Assembly: GCA_023413555.1 (NCBI GenBank)
Contig: JAEZPG010000074.1
Location: 1 to 50,634 of the forward strand
DNA from: Bacillota bacterium
Lineage (GTDB): Bacteria > Bacillota > Clostridia > Lachnospirales > Lachnospiraceae
Length of the DNA stretch: 50,634 nt
Reading direction: 5' to 3'
The notes below the pieces were generated by a model. The model searched no databases and was not told the DNA's origin. It saw only the letters and a list, made by a program, of their open reading frames with translations. The translations under genes were made by a program, and so were the position numbers. Below are positions 33,509 to 42,781 of the stretch, piece after piece (position 1 is the stretch's first letter; every line of letters starts with the position of its first letter).

Positions 33509-33561
33509 TAGTTGTGATTACTTATGCTGTTCAGACAGTTCCTTAGTATAGAAAGGTATTC

Positions 33562-35424
33562 ATGGATAGAATAATTCATTTTATGAAAAATACAATTTCA
33601 TATCTCAGTAAACATATGAGGACGCGTAGTATACAGGTTACAATATCGATTTCTTTTACGATTGTCTCAGTTTGCACTATGTGTTTTTTGGGAATAACCT
33701 TATACGAGCAGTTCGTTAAACGAGCAGAAGATTTAACAATAGAAAGCTCGGAACAGCTTTTAAATCAAACAGCTATCAATCTAGAAGATTATTTGCGTAA
33801 CATGCGTCGAATATCAGATACGATGTATTATAGCGTTATAAAGGATACAAACATTGCTACTACTGGCCTGGATACAGAAATGAATCTATTATATGAAGCA
33901 AACAAGGATAAACTAATTAGCATTGCCTGTTATACCAGACAAGGAAATTTAGTCGCTGCAACCCCCAATGCAACAGAAAAAGTGAATCTAAATATAGCCC
34001 ATCAGCTATGGTTTGAAAATGCGGTGAAGCAAATGGAGAATCTTCATTTTTCAACGCCACATGTACAGAATCTGTTTGATGACACCAGCTTTCGATATTA
34101 TTGGGTGGTTTCCTTAAGCCGAGCAGTGGAATTAACGAAAAACGGGAAAACCACATTGGGCGTGCTTTTAGTTGACATGAATTACAGTAGTATTGAACAA
34201 ATATTGGAAAAAGCAAATGCAGACAATGCAACCGAGTATATCTATCTTTTAGATAGTAATGGAGAGATTATTTACCATCCAAAGCAACATTTAATCACTT
34301 CTGGCCTATTTGATGAGAACAATATGGATATTGTAGATTATGATGATGGAAGTTGTGAGGAAGTTTTTGAGGGAGCTAGGAGACTGGTTACGGTTAAGAC
34401 CATTAGCTATACTGGATGGAAAATTGTTAGTGTAGTTCCTATTAGCTCTTTTTATATGGGGCTTTCCGGAACTAGATATTTTATGATTATGTTGGTTATG
34501 CTTTCTTTGCTTGCTGTTGTAATATTAAACCAACTGGTATCTGCACGAATTGCAAAACCATTACAAAGATTAAATAATTCTATTAAGGAGTGGGAAGCGG
34601 GCAATCTCAATCCTTCTATTTATGTGGGAGGCTCCTTAGAGGTAGAACATTTGGGAAGAACACTTCGATCTACTGTTGGTCAAATTCGACAACTGATGAG
34701 TGATATTTTAACTGAACAGGAGGAAAAGCGAAAGAGTGAACTAGATGCTTTGCAATCGCAAATTAATCCGCATTTCCTGTATAATACGTTGGATTCCATT
34801 GTCTGGATGATTGAGGGAGAAAGGTATGATGACGCTGTATTTATGGTGACACAACTGGCAAGTCTGTTCCGTATTAGCCTAAGCAGAGGAAAGATGATTA
34901 TCAGTTTGAATGATGAAATTAAGCATGCCATGAACTATATGAATATACAAAAAATTCGATATAAAAATGTATTTACATTTGATTTTGATGTTGAACCTGA
35001 GATTATGCAGTGTTGCACGGTGAAACTAGTACTTCAGCCCTTGCTGGAAAATGCTATTTATTATGGTGTGGAATATATGTACGGTGAGGGTGAAATACAT
35101 GTACGTGGTTATCTTAAGCAGAATGATGTATTTATTGAAGTGCGTGATAATGGGCTTGGAATACCACCAGATGTATTAGAACATTTGCTAGAACCAAATA
35201 ATTTAATTAGAAAACATGGCTCGGGAGTAGGCCTTTTGAATGTACATAATAGAATTCAATTATGTTTTGGACAGCGTTATGGTTTGGAGATAGAAAGCTG
35301 GCCAGATGAGGGTACTATTGTAAGAATACATTTACCTTTTACTCAATATTCTGTAGAGGCTCAGGAACAGCTTGAGTCTGGGAAGACGCCGAATGGAGAG
35401 GGAGGAACCTATGAGAAGGAGTAG
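33562..35424 (+). CDS. Sensor histidine kinase (YesM/LytS-like, with extracellular sensor domain)
   Basis: A 620-residue kinase. The first membrane helix (about 25-46) is followed by a large extracellular sensor region of Cache-like character (about 50-300), the second helix (about 304-326), a HAMP linker (about 328-380), and the His_kinase domain with phosphoacceptor His404 in QSQINPHFLYNTLDS. The ATP-binding part has LVLQPLLENAIYYGV (N box), DNGLGIP (G1) and HGSGVGLLNVHNRI (G2). It phosphorylates the regulator encoded just upstream. Its last 14 bases overlap the gene for a membrane-anchored sugar-binding protein, which is likely the ligand-binding partner (inference). Confidence 0.93.
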   Translation: MDRIIHFMKNTISYLSKHMRTRSIQVTISISFTIVSVCTMCFLGITLYEQFVKRAEDLTIESSEQLLNQTAINLEDYLRNMRRISDTMYYSVIKDTNIATTGLDTEMNLLYEANKDKLISIACYTRQGNLVAATPNATEKVNLNIAHQLWFENAVKQMENLHFSTPHVQNLFDDTSFRYYWVVSLSRAVELTKNGKTTLGVLLVDMNYSSIEQILEKANADNATEYIYLLDSNGEIIYHPKQHLITSGLFDENNMDIVDYDDGSCEEVFEGARRLVTVKTISYTGWKIVSVVPISSFYMGLSGTRYFMIMLVMLSLLAVVILNQLVSARIAKPLQRLNNSIKEWEAGNLNPSIYVGGSLEVEHLGRTLRSTVGQIRQLMSDILTEQEEKRKSELDALQSQINPHFLYNTLDSIVWMIEGERYDDAVFMVTQLASLFRISLSRGKMIISLNDEIKHAMNYMNIQKIRYKNVFTFDFDVEPEIMQCCTVKLVLQPLLENAIYYGVEYMYGEGEIHVRGYLKQNDVFIEVRDNGLGIPPDVLEHLLEPNNLIRKHGSGVGLLNVHNRIQLCFGQRYGLEIESWPDEGTIVRIHLPFTQYSVEAQEQLESGKTPNGEGGTYEKE

Positions 35425-36382
35425 ATTATATTTTGGACTTTTAGTCTTGATTATAGTAGTAATCATTACCTGCACATCTTTAGGAATGCTAAATGTGACA
35501 AGAGAGGAAGAATCATATCAGGTATCTGTGATTATTACCAATAGTGGGAGTGATCGATGGATTTCGTTTAAGGAAGGCTTGGAACAAGGAGCAGAGGATA
35601 ATAATATTAATTTAAATATTGTTTCTACAAGTAAATTTACTAATATAGAAGAACAGTATGAAGTAATTAATAGGGAAATAAAAAATGGCGCACGTGGAAT
35701 TGTTTTGGAATCCAGTTTTAGTGACATCAAGGTCCAGATGTTAGATTCTATATTGTTGGGGGCCGCTTTGGTGCTCGTAGAAACTGATATTACTCCGGAG
35801 AATATGTTTACAGCAATAATGCCGGATAATTTTGCAATTGGTAAAACGACTGCGACTACAATTATAAAGGATTGGAATACTGATTTAAATGGCGTTAAGA
35901 TTGGAATATTAAGTGGCAATCAGAACAAACTTGCTATGCGACAGCGATTGTCTGGTTTTTTGGAAAGTATCCATCAGACGCAAGCGCAGGTTCTTTGGAA
36001 TATCGAGGGCTCTGAGGATAATGTTATGCAGAATTTGAAGGATAAACAGAATAAACAGCCTGTGGATGTTCTTGTTGCACTGGATAACTATGAGATAGAG
36101 ACGACAATGGACTATATGAATATGGAAAAGAGTTGTAAGTTCCAGGTGTACGGAGAAGGTAGTTCTGAAAAAGCCGTTTACTATCTAGATAAAGGATATA
36201 TTCAGTCATTGAGTGTACCAAATCAGTTTAATATGGGTTATCAGAGTATGCTGGCAGTAGCTGATAAAATCAAAAATAATGTGACTACAGTAGAGAGAAA
36301 AAAAATAGACTTTTTGGTTGTGAATAAGAACAATTTATATGATAAAAGTAATCTGCAATTATTATTTCCAATTGTTCAATAG
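35411..36382 (+). CDS. Membrane-anchored sugar-binding protein, probable sensor partner
   Basis: A 323-residue protein with an N-terminal hydrophobic anchor (about 7-28) without lipobox Cys, then a type I periplasmic binding fold (YQVSVIITNSGSDRWISFKEGL; GARGIVLESSF; IKIGILSGNQNK-like segment; VDVLVALDNYEIET). ATG 35411 is preceded by GGGAGGA and overlaps the kinase gene by 14 bases, so translation is likely coupled. Uncleaved binding proteins of this kind (XylFII of Clostridium) present sugar to a LytS/YesM kinase rather than to a transporter. Sequence similarity to the MglB proteins here is low, so its ligand may differ. Confidence 0.85.
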   Translation: MRRSRLYFGLLVLIIVVIITCTSLGMLNVTREEESYQVSVIITNSGSDRWISFKEGLEQGAEDNNINLNIVSTSKFTNIEEQYEVINREIKNGARGIVLESSFSDIKVQMLDSILLGAALVLVETDITPENMFTAIMPDNFAIGKTTATTIIKDWNTDLNGVKIGILSGNQNKLAMRQRLSGFLESIHQTQAQVLWNIEGSEDNVMQNLKDKQNKQPVDVLVALDNYEIETTMDYMNMEKSCKFQVYGEGSSEKAVYYLDKGYIQSLSVPNQFNMGYQSMLAVADKIKNNVTTVERKKIDFLVVNKNNLYDKSNLQLLFPIVQ

Positions 36383-36424
36383 ATGAAATAATATCATTGA
36401 AAAGCAATAAGGAGGCGTCATAAA

Positions 36425-37477
36425 TTGGCTAAAAAAATAAGTTGTCTTTTATTGGTTATTACTTTGATTTTAGGATTATTGGTAGGCTGCAGCAAACAGC
36501 AAGGAACTAAAGAAACGAAGAGTATAAAGATAGGTGTCACGTTGTATAACCAATATGATACCTTTATTTCTGAATTAATCAGTGATTTTAAACGATATGC
36601 TTCGGAAAAAGAGCAAGAGACGGATATGTCAATTAACATGGAAATATATAATGCATCGGATAGCCAGTCTACTCAGAATAGCCAGGTGGAATCCATGATA
36701 AATAGTGGATGTGACGTTATTTGTGTAAATCTGGTTGATCGCACAGAACCTACTACGATTATTGATTTAGCTGAAAGAAATAACGTACCCATTATCTTCT
36801 TTAATAGAGAATTGGTAAAAGAAGATTTAGAAAGATGGAATAAAATTTATTATGTTGGTGCACAGGCATTTGAATCTGGGGTTTTGGAAGGCGAGCTTGT
36901 GGTGGATGCCTTTAAGAAGAAAGAATCCTTGGATAAAAATCATGATGGAGTTTGTCAGTATATAGTACTGGAAGGTGAAGCAGGTCATCAGGATTCCATC
37001 GTAAGAACGGAATATTCAGTAAGAACCATGACGGAAGGCGGTTTAGAACTTGAAAAATTAGGATATGGAATAGCAAACTGGAACAGAGCACAGGCGAAAA
37101 CACAAATGGTTCAACTTTTTCAACGATATGGCAATAATATTGAACTCATTTTAGCCAATAATGATGATATGGCTCTTGGTGCAATAGATGCCCTTAAGTC
37201 TATTAATACTTCCAAAGAAGATTACCCGGCAATTGTAGGAATTGATGGCACGGATGTAGGCTTAGATGCAGTCAGAGCAGGTGACATGATAGGTACGGTT
37301 TATAATGACAAAGAAGGACAAGCATTGGCAATGCTAAATTTGGCCTATGTCATATCTACCAATGGAAATTTGGATGAACTGTCATTGGATGATGGAAAGT
37401 ATAAAAGGCTGTCTTATTATAAGGTTACAATGGAGGAGGCAGATACGTATAAGAATCGATTAAAACCGGAGTTCTAA
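36425..37477 (+). CDS. Second MglB-like galactose-binding lipoprotein
   Basis: A 350-residue lipoprotein: basic start, hydrophobic segment, lipobox LLVGC (Cys near 19), then a type I binding fold clearly paralogous to the MglB at 27569-28696. Shared blocks are YNQYDTFISELISDF versus YQFSDNFMTLFRKEL, VICVNLVDRTE, the acidic loop DKNHDGV, ILANNDDMALGAIDALKSI, and the GTVYND end. It starts at TTG 36425 behind AGGAGG; no ATG lies nearby. It is placed with the sensory genes rather than the importer, so it may deliver sugar to the sensor, or feed the same permease with another specificity (both inferred). Confidence 0.85.
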   Translation: MAKKISCLLLVITLILGLLVGCSKQQGTKETKSIKIGVTLYNQYDTFISELISDFKRYASEKEQETDMSINMEIYNASDSQSTQNSQVESMINSGCDVICVNLVDRTEPTTIIDLAERNNVPIIFFNRELVKEDLERWNKIYYVGAQAFESGVLEGELVVDAFKKKESLDKNHDGVCQYIVLEGEAGHQDSIVRTEYSVRTMTEGGLELEKLGYGIANWNRAQAKTQMVQLFQRYGNNIELILANNDDMALGAIDALKSINTSKEDYPAIVGIDGTDVGLDAVRAGDMIGTVYNDKEGQALAMLNLAYVISTNGNLDELSLDDGKYKRLSYYKVTMEEADTYKNRLKPEF

Positions 37478-37506
37478 ATCGTAAATAAACTGTAAGGTTT
37501 CAGTTC

Positions 37507-37535
37507 TTTACAAAGAGTTTGTTTTTTTATATAGT
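37507..37535 (+). promoter_or_regulatory. Promoter of the glycosyltransferase gene
   Basis: TTTACA (37507-37512), 17 bases, TATAGT (37530-37535), 55 bases before the ATG at 37591. Confidence 0.5.
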
Positions 37536-37590
37536 AATAGAATAAAGGATGAGCTGGTGTTTAGAATTTATGAAATGAGAGGTAATTATC

Positions 37591-38769
37591 ATGAATATTG
37601 GTTTATTTACAGATACCTATTATCCTGAGATAAATGGTGTTGCAAACTCAGTTTATACATTGAAAAAGGAATTGGAGAATCAAGGGCATAACGTATATGT
37701 GTTCACCACCACAACTCCGAGAGCACCTAAACATGAATACAATGTATTTCGTGTACATAGTATGCCATTTGTTTTCATGAAAGATCGTCGTGTAGGTATG
37801 GTCTATCAGCGTAAGCTTGCTGCATTAATACGTAAGTTGAATCTAGATATTATTCATACCAATACAGAGTTCTCCCTTAGGGTGTTTGCACTGATTATGG
37901 CGAAAGAATTACACATTCCACTTGTGCATACGTATCATACGATATATGAGGATTACACTCACTACTTTGCTCCGATTGCCATACTCAATAATCGTGCAAA
38001 GGCTTTTGCGAGATTTTATACTAGAAAATGTTGTAACTTTGTTGAGGAAGTGATTGTGCCGACAGAAAAAGTAGAGGATCTTCTTACAAGTTATCGGGTT
38101 TTCCGTAATATAAATGTTATTCCTACAGGAATTGATTTGAAGAAGTTTTATAAAGGTAATTTTACGGAAGAACAGGTGCAGCAAGTACGTGAGCGTTTTC
38201 ATATTACTCCTGAGCAGAAAGTCGTTTTGTATCTCGGCCGTGTTTCACCAGAGAAGAATATTGGTGAACTATTAAAGGCAATGCCAAAATATATTAAAAA
38301 ACATAGTGACGTTCGTTTCGTTGTTGTGGGAGGGGGACCTGATCTAGACAATCTAAAAAAGTTGGTCCAGGAATTAAAACTACAAGACACAGTTGTATTT
38401 GCAGGGGAACAACCTTGGGATGAGATTGCTCTATATTATCAACTAGGAGATGTGTTTGTTAGTGCCAGCCAAAGTGAGACACAAGGACTTACCTATTTTG
38501 AGGCTATGGCAGCAGGACTTCCTGTTGTGGCCAAAAAAGACCCATGCTTAAATGAGATTTTGAAAGATGGTTATAATGGGTATACTTTTGAAACACAGGA
38601 TGAGTTACTAAGAGGTTTGGATCATGTACTTTATGGAACAGAGGGGATTCCATACGGCCACAATTCTGAATTAATGATGAAACCATATTCCACAGAGGAA
38701 TTTGCTAAAAGTGTTGAAAGGGTGTATAAAAAGGTTTTATCTTCAAAAGCAATACCTGTTGAGGTGTAA
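37591..38769 (+). CDS. GT4 glycosyltransferase (1,2-diacylglycerol 3-glucosyltransferase-like)
   Basis: A 392-residue GT-B fold enzyme of family GT4. The start MNIGLFTDTYYPEINGVANS and HTYHTIYEDYTHYF are typical of the diacylglycerol glucosyltransferase group, which makes the membrane glycolipid monoglucosyl-diacylglycerol. The C-terminal half has VLYLGRVSPEKNIGELLKA and the nucleotide-sugar site SASQSETQGLTYFEAMAAGLPVVA with the E-x7-E motif. There is no membrane helix, which fits a peripheral protein. GAGAGG precedes the ATG. A neighbouring membrane gene starts 13 bases after its stop. Confidence 0.85.
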   Translation: MNIGLFTDTYYPEINGVANSVYTLKKELENQGHNVYVFTTTTPRAPKHEYNVFRVHSMPFVFMKDRRVGMVYQRKLAALIRKLNLDIIHTNTEFSLRVFALIMAKELHIPLVHTYHTIYEDYTHYFAPIAILNNRAKAFARFYTRKCCNFVEEVIVPTEKVEDLLTSYRVFRNINVIPTGIDLKKFYKGNFTEEQVQQVRERFHITPEQKVVLYLGRVSPEKNIGELLKAMPKYIKKHSDVRFVVVGGGPDLDNLKKLVQELKLQDTVVFAGEQPWDEIALYYQLGDVFVSASQSETQGLTYFEAMAAGLPVVAKKDPCLNEILKDGYNGYTFETQDELLRGLDHVLYGTEGIPYGHNSELMMKPYSTEEFAKSVERVYKKVLSSKAIPVEV

Positions 38770-38782
38770 AAAGGAGAGGACA

Positions 38783-39586
38783 ATGAATGATAAGGGTAAT
38801 AGTATAGATGGTAGAGGAAGAAGAATGAATTGGTTTACGAGTATATTGGTTATTGTGGGACTAGCATCCCTTTTGTACTTTGTGATATGCTTTTGCTATA
38901 TTGGGCTAAGCGTTTCTTTTGTTATATTTTGGGGAATTACAGGAGTAGCTTTTATTTCTGCAGGAGTACTGCTTAGTATACTATGGAAGAAAGGCTTTGT
39001 CTGGCCTACTTGGATTAAGATAATTGTAATTACTGTATTCTTACTAGGAGCCGCAATTTTTACCTTCACAGAGGCTGTGATAGTGTATTACAGTAACCAG
39101 AGTGCTCCAAGTAAAGTGGAATATCTGCTTGTATTGGGTGCAAAAGTAAATGGAACTCATGTAAGTGCTCCATTATGGAGACGGTTGAATAAGGCAGCAG
39201 ACTATCTGAAACAGGAGGATAATCAGGCAACGAAGGTGATTGTATCCGGAGGTCAGGGCAGAGGAGAGGATATTTCTGAGGCTAAGGCAATGCATGATTA
39301 TCTGGTGGAAAAGGGAATAGATAAATCCAGAATTATTATGGAGGATCAGTCAACCAATACCGATGAGAATATACAATTTTCAAGGGATATTATAAAAAAT
39401 GATGATGCAAAGATTGCCATAGTATCCAATGGTTTTCATATTTATCGAGCAACAAGGATTGCTAAGAAGCAAGGGATGACCAAGGTAATTGGATTATCTG
39501 CTTCATCAGGTCCGGTTATGGCATTATGTTATTATGTAAGAGAAGGCTTTGCTGTTATTGCATATAAGTTAAAAGGAAGAATATAA
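38783..39586 (+). CDS. YdcF/SanA family membrane protein (DUF218)
   Basis: A 267-residue protein with about three membrane helices in the first 110 residues, then a DUF218 domain: YLLVLGAKVNGTHVSAPLWRRL, VSGGQGRGEDISEAKAM, and EDQSTNTDENIQFSRDI, followed by IAIVSNGFHIYRATRIAKKQG. The family is linked to envelope integrity and vancomycin tolerance in enterobacteria; its biochemical reaction is unclear. ATG 38783 follows AAGGAGAGGA and does not overlap the GT4 gene. The two are probably co-transcribed. Confidence 0.85.
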   Translation: MNDKGNSIDGRGRRMNWFTSILVIVGLASLLYFVICFCYIGLSVSFVIFWGITGVAFISAGVLLSILWKKGFVWPTWIKIIVITVFLLGAAIFTFTEAVIVYYSNQSAPSKVEYLLVLGAKVNGTHVSAPLWRRLNKAADYLKQEDNQATKVIVSGGQGRGEDISEAKAMHDYLVEKGIDKSRIIMEDQSTNTDENIQFSRDIIKNDDAKIAIVSNGFHIYRATRIAKKQGMTKVIGLSASSGPVMALCYYVREGFAVIAYKLKGRI

Positions 39587-39621
39587 ACTATCAAAGTGCA
39601 ATACTTAAAGGTGAAAACGAC

Positions 39622-40086
39622 ATGGGAGAGAGAAGTAAAAAGGCTGTAGAGCTTTTTAAACAGGGCTATAATTGCAGTCAGTCAGTGTTTGCAGCATTTG
39701 CAGATTTGTATGGAATGGATATAAAGACAGCACTACTAGTAAGCAGTTCTTTTGGAGGCGGCATGGGCCGTATGAGAGAAGTCTGCGGAGCTGTATCTGG
39801 AATGTTTATGGTAGCCGGAATGGAGACGGGGACAGTAGTCGGAAAGGATACTGCTGGTAAACAATACAACTACCAAGTGGTACAACATTTAGCTGATAAA
39901 TTTAGGAAAGAAAATGGTTCCATTATCTGTCGTGAACTATTAGGGCTTTCTGAGACAACACATACAGAGACAAAACCGGAAGAACGTACCCAGGAATATT
40001 ATAAGAAACGTCCTTGTATACAGTTAGTGGAAGAGGCGGCGCTTATAGTGGAAGGGTTTCTTAAAGATAATAAGAGGGATGAATGA
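39622..40086 (+). CDS. C_GCAxxG_C_C family protein
   Basis: A 154-residue protein with the signature spacing of this family: Cys in GYNCSQSVFAAFAD (about 17), then SSFGGGMGRMREVCGAVSG (Cys near 55), Cys in IICRELLG (near 103) and Cys in RPCIQLVEEAA (near 133). The four spaced Cys residues suggest a metal or redox cofactor; members often accompany oxidoreductases or are annotated as split-Soret-like cytochrome relatives. No heme motif is evident here. AAAGGTG precedes the ATG. It follows the YdcF-type gene by 35 bases. Function unknown. Confidence 0.88.
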   Translation: MGERSKKAVELFKQGYNCSQSVFAAFADLYGMDIKTALLVSSSFGGGMGRMREVCGAVSGMFMVAGMETGTVVGKDTAGKQYNYQVVQHLADKFRKENGSIICRELLGLSETTHTETKPEERTQEYYKKRPCIQLVEEAALIVEGFLKDNKRDE

Positions 40087-40107
40087 TAGCCAGAAATTGA
40101 AATGTCC

Positions 40108-40135
40108 TTGACAAATATAAATGGAATGTTATAAT
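40108..40135 (+). promoter_or_regulatory. Promoter of the thrS T-box transcript
   Basis: TTGACA (40108-40113), 16 bases, TATAAT (40130-40135): both hexamers perfect. Confidence 0.8.
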
Positions 40136-40141
40136 CACAAA

Positions 40142-40376
40142 TATAAATGCGTTGAAGAGAAGAGTAGAATGTGGAAGATTACAGAGAGAGATACAATCGC
40201 TGGAAGTATCTTACTTGGAAGCATTTGAAAACTACCTCGGAGTGGCCCTAATCCGGTCCGGTGATTCCGTTATCATCATAATGAAGTGGGTAGTGATACC
40301 AATGAGGGTGGAACCGCGAGAATAGTGCTCGTCCCTTTCAATCTTTAATACAGATTGAAAGAGGCGATTTTTTTGT
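40142..40376 (+). ncRNA. T-box leader controlling thrS
   Basis: The invariant T-box AGGGTGGAACCGCG is at 40305-40318. It precedes a terminator with arms CTTTCAATCT (about 40335-40344) and AGATTGAAAG (40352-40361) and a seven-T run. Uncharged tRNA binds the specifier codon in stem I and the T-box bulge, which favours the antiterminator. Threonine codons ACT and ACC occur side by side at 40231-40236 in the region expected for the specifier; ACC is the usual choice. An AAGTA distal-loop-like segment lies before it. Hence thrS is read through when threonyl-tRNA is scarce. Confidence 0.93.
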
Positions 40377-40480
40377 GTTTAACAGTGAACTAAGCACGTA
40401 GTATTTCATAAAGTCCAGTAGGATGAATCTGTATTAAGAAGATAAGATTATAAAACGTATAAATTGAAAGGAGCTATACT

Positions 40481-42442
40481 ATGATTATTACTTTAAAAGA
40501 TGGTTCAACAAAACAGTATGACCATGCAATGTCAGTTATTGATATTGCAAATGATATTAGTGAAGGACTTGCCAGAATGGCATGTGCCGGAGAAATGGAT
40601 GGAAAGGTAGTAGACCTTAGAACAATTGTAGAGAAAGACTGTGAACTTAGTATTCTAACTTTTAATGATGAAAAAGGAAAGGCAGCATACCGCCATACTA
40701 CCAGCCATGTGTTAGCACAGGCAGTGAAACGTTTGTATCCAGAAGCAAAATTAGCGATTGGACCATCTATTGATACTGGATTTTACTATGATTTTGACTG
40801 TGATCCATTTGATAGAGCCGCCTTAGATAAATTAGAGGCTGAGATGAAAAAAATTATTAAAGAGGGTGACGAATTAGAGCGATTCGTTTTATCTCGTGAG
40901 AATGCTATTGAATTTATGAAGGAACGTGGGGAAAGCTACAAGGTTGAGCTGATTGAGGATCTTCCAGAAGGTGAAACGATTAGCTTCTACAAACAAGGTG
41001 ATTTTGTAGATTTATGTGCAGGACCTCATTTAATGAGTACAAAACCTATTAAGGCTTTTAAGTTAATTTCTGCTTCAGGTGCTTACTGGAGAGGGAGTGA
41101 GAAAAATAAGATGTTGACTCGTGTCTATGGTACTTCATTTACAAAGAAAGCAGACTTAGACCAGTACTTGCAACACTTAGAAGATATAAAAAAACGTGAT
41201 CATAACAAGCTAGGTCGTGAGATGGAACTGTTTACTACCGTTGATGTAATTGGCCAGGGACTTCCACTAATGATGCCAAAGGGTGCAGCTATGATACAGA
41301 CTTTGCAGCGCTGGGTTGAAGATGAGGAAGAAAGACGTGGTTACATGAGAACTAAAACTCCTTTACTGGCAAAAAAAGATCTGTATGTAATTTCTGATCA
41401 CTGGGGACATTATAAGGAAGGTATGTTTATTTTAGGAGATGAAGAGAAAGAGGATTCTGAAGTCTTTGCCCTTCGTCCAATGACCTGTCCGTTCCAATAC
41501 TACGTATACAAACAAAGTCAGAAGAGCTACCGTGATCTACCATGCCGTTATGGTGAGACATCAACTTTATTTAGAAATGAAGACTCCGGTGAAATGCATG
41601 GGTTAACAAGAGTTCGTCAGTTTACCATTACGGAAGGTCACCTTATAGTTACGCCAGAGCAGATTGAAGATGAATTTGCAGGATGTTTGGATCTTACTAG
41701 ATATTTTCTGACTACTTTAGGTTTGGAAGAAGACGTAACCTATCGTCTATCCAAATGGGATCCTAATAACAAAGAGAAATACCTTGGGGATGAGGAAGAC
41801 TGGAACAGAGTACAAGATAGAATGCGTGAAATTCTGGATCATCTTGGCATAAGTTATGTAGAGGCAGAAGGCGAAGCAGCATTCTACGGACCAAAGCTTG
41901 ATATTCAGGCAAAGAACGTATATGGTAAGGAAGATACCATGGTTACGATTCAGTTAGACTTTGCTCTTGCTGAGAGGTTTGATATGTTCTATATTGACGC
42001 TAATGGAGAGAAGAAACGTCCATTTATCATTCATAGAACAAGTCTTGGTTGTTATGAAAGAACCCTTGCTTGGTTAATTGAAAAGTATGCTGGGTTGTTC
42101 CCAACTTGGCTATGCCCAGAACAGGTTCGTGTCCTTCCAATATCTGAAAAATATCAAGATTATGCAGAAGCTGTTTTGGCAACTCTTAAAGATAATGGAA
42201 TTAAGGCCACCGTTGATAATCGTGCAGAAAAGATTGGATACAAGATTCGTGAAACTCGTCTTGCTCGTGTACCATATATGTTGGTAATCGGACAGAATGA
42301 AGAGGAGAATAATGTAGTTTCAGTAAGAAGCCGCTATCTTGGAGACGAAGGACAAAAGAGCCTAGATGATTTTATTGATGGCATTTGTAAAGAAATTCGG
42401 ACAAGAGAAATACGTAAAGTTGAAATTCAGGATAACAAATAA
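40481..42442 (+). CDS. thrS: Threonine-tRNA ligase
   Basis: A 653-residue class II synthetase that charges tRNA-Thr. Domain order: N-terminal TGS domain (about 1-60), editing domain with HTTSHVLAQAVKRLYP (His residues about 71-75), catalytic core with motif 2 region RPMTCPFQYYVYK (zinc Cys) and EGHL, motif 3 HRTSLGCYERTLAWLIE (zinc His nearby), and the C-terminal anticodon-binding domain (about 545-640). All zinc ligands and motifs are present. AAAGGAG precedes the ATG. The gene has its own T-box leader and no terminator before the infC promoter. Confidence 0.98.
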   Translation: MIITLKDGSTKQYDHAMSVIDIANDISEGLARMACAGEMDGKVVDLRTIVEKDCELSILTFNDEKGKAAYRHTTSHVLAQAVKRLYPEAKLAIGPSIDTGFYYDFDCDPFDRAALDKLEAEMKKIIKEGDELERFVLSRENAIEFMKERGESYKVELIEDLPEGETISFYKQGDFVDLCAGPHLMSTKPIKAFKLISASGAYWRGSEKNKMLTRVYGTSFTKKADLDQYLQHLEDIKKRDHNKLGREMELFTTVDVIGQGLPLMMPKGAAMIQTLQRWVEDEEERRGYMRTKTPLLAKKDLYVISDHWGHYKEGMFILGDEEKEDSEVFALRPMTCPFQYYVYKQSQKSYRDLPCRYGETSTLFRNEDSGEMHGLTRVRQFTITEGHLIVTPEQIEDEFAGCLDLTRYFLTTLGLEEDVTYRLSKWDPNNKEKYLGDEEDWNRVQDRMREILDHLGISYVEAEGEAAFYGPKLDIQAKNVYGKEDTMVTIQLDFALAERFDMFYIDANGEKKRPFIIHRTSLGCYERTLAWLIEKYAGLFPTWLCPEQVRVLPISEKYQDYAEAVLATLKDNGIKATVDNRAEKIGYKIRETRLARVPYMLVIGQNEEENNVVSVRSRYLGDEGQKSLDDFIDGICKEIRTREIRKVEIQDNK

Positions 42443-42448
42443 AATTTC

Positions 42449-42477
42449 TTGACAGAGAAGAATGCCTGTGCTACAAT
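42449..42477 (+). promoter_or_regulatory. Promoter of infC-rpmI-rplT
   Basis: TTGACA (42449-42454), exactly 17 bases, TACAAT (42472-42477), only 7 bases after the thrS stop. Confidence 0.8.
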
Positions 42478-42484
42478 ACTAATG

Positions 42485-42781
42485 TTGTAGGCTGATTAGC
42501 TTGCAAGGAGAAACAAAGTAGAGTATCCACTCTCACCTTAGCGCGTTTAGTGACTTGGGTTTATATGCAAGACGTTAATAGAAGCTTTTGGCTTTTGTTA
42601 TTATAGAACTTGTCGTGGATAACTTTGTTATCCACGTTTTTTTTGTGCTATCACCGAACAAGTCATGAGGTGATATGTTAGCATAAGTGAGTAGGAAAGC
42701 TACTCGGTATAGTATGCTGGTCCACCAGCAAAGTATGTTGTCCAAGAAATGATTTATTAACCCGTATGGAGGTGCAGTACT
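42485..42781 (+). promoter_or_regulatory. Structured attenuator leader of infC-rpmI-rplT (L20-leader-like)
   Basis: About 300 bases of untranslated leader. A clear intrinsic terminator, CGTGGATAAC-TTT-GTTATCCACG at 42614-42636 plus eight T, lies in the middle. Downstream is a nested hairpin: AGCATA (42680-42685) with TATGCT (42713-42718) encloses GAGTAG (42689-42694) and CTACTC (42700-42705). Leaders of this operon in Firmicutes bind ribosomal protein L20 and terminate early when L20 is in excess. The presence of the terminator is seen; binding by L20 is inferred from the operon. Confidence 0.75.

Noticed and set aside
42614..42636. TTATCCACG inside the infC leader as a DnaA box
   Set aside because: The last base differs from the consensus and the sequence is one arm of a clear terminator.
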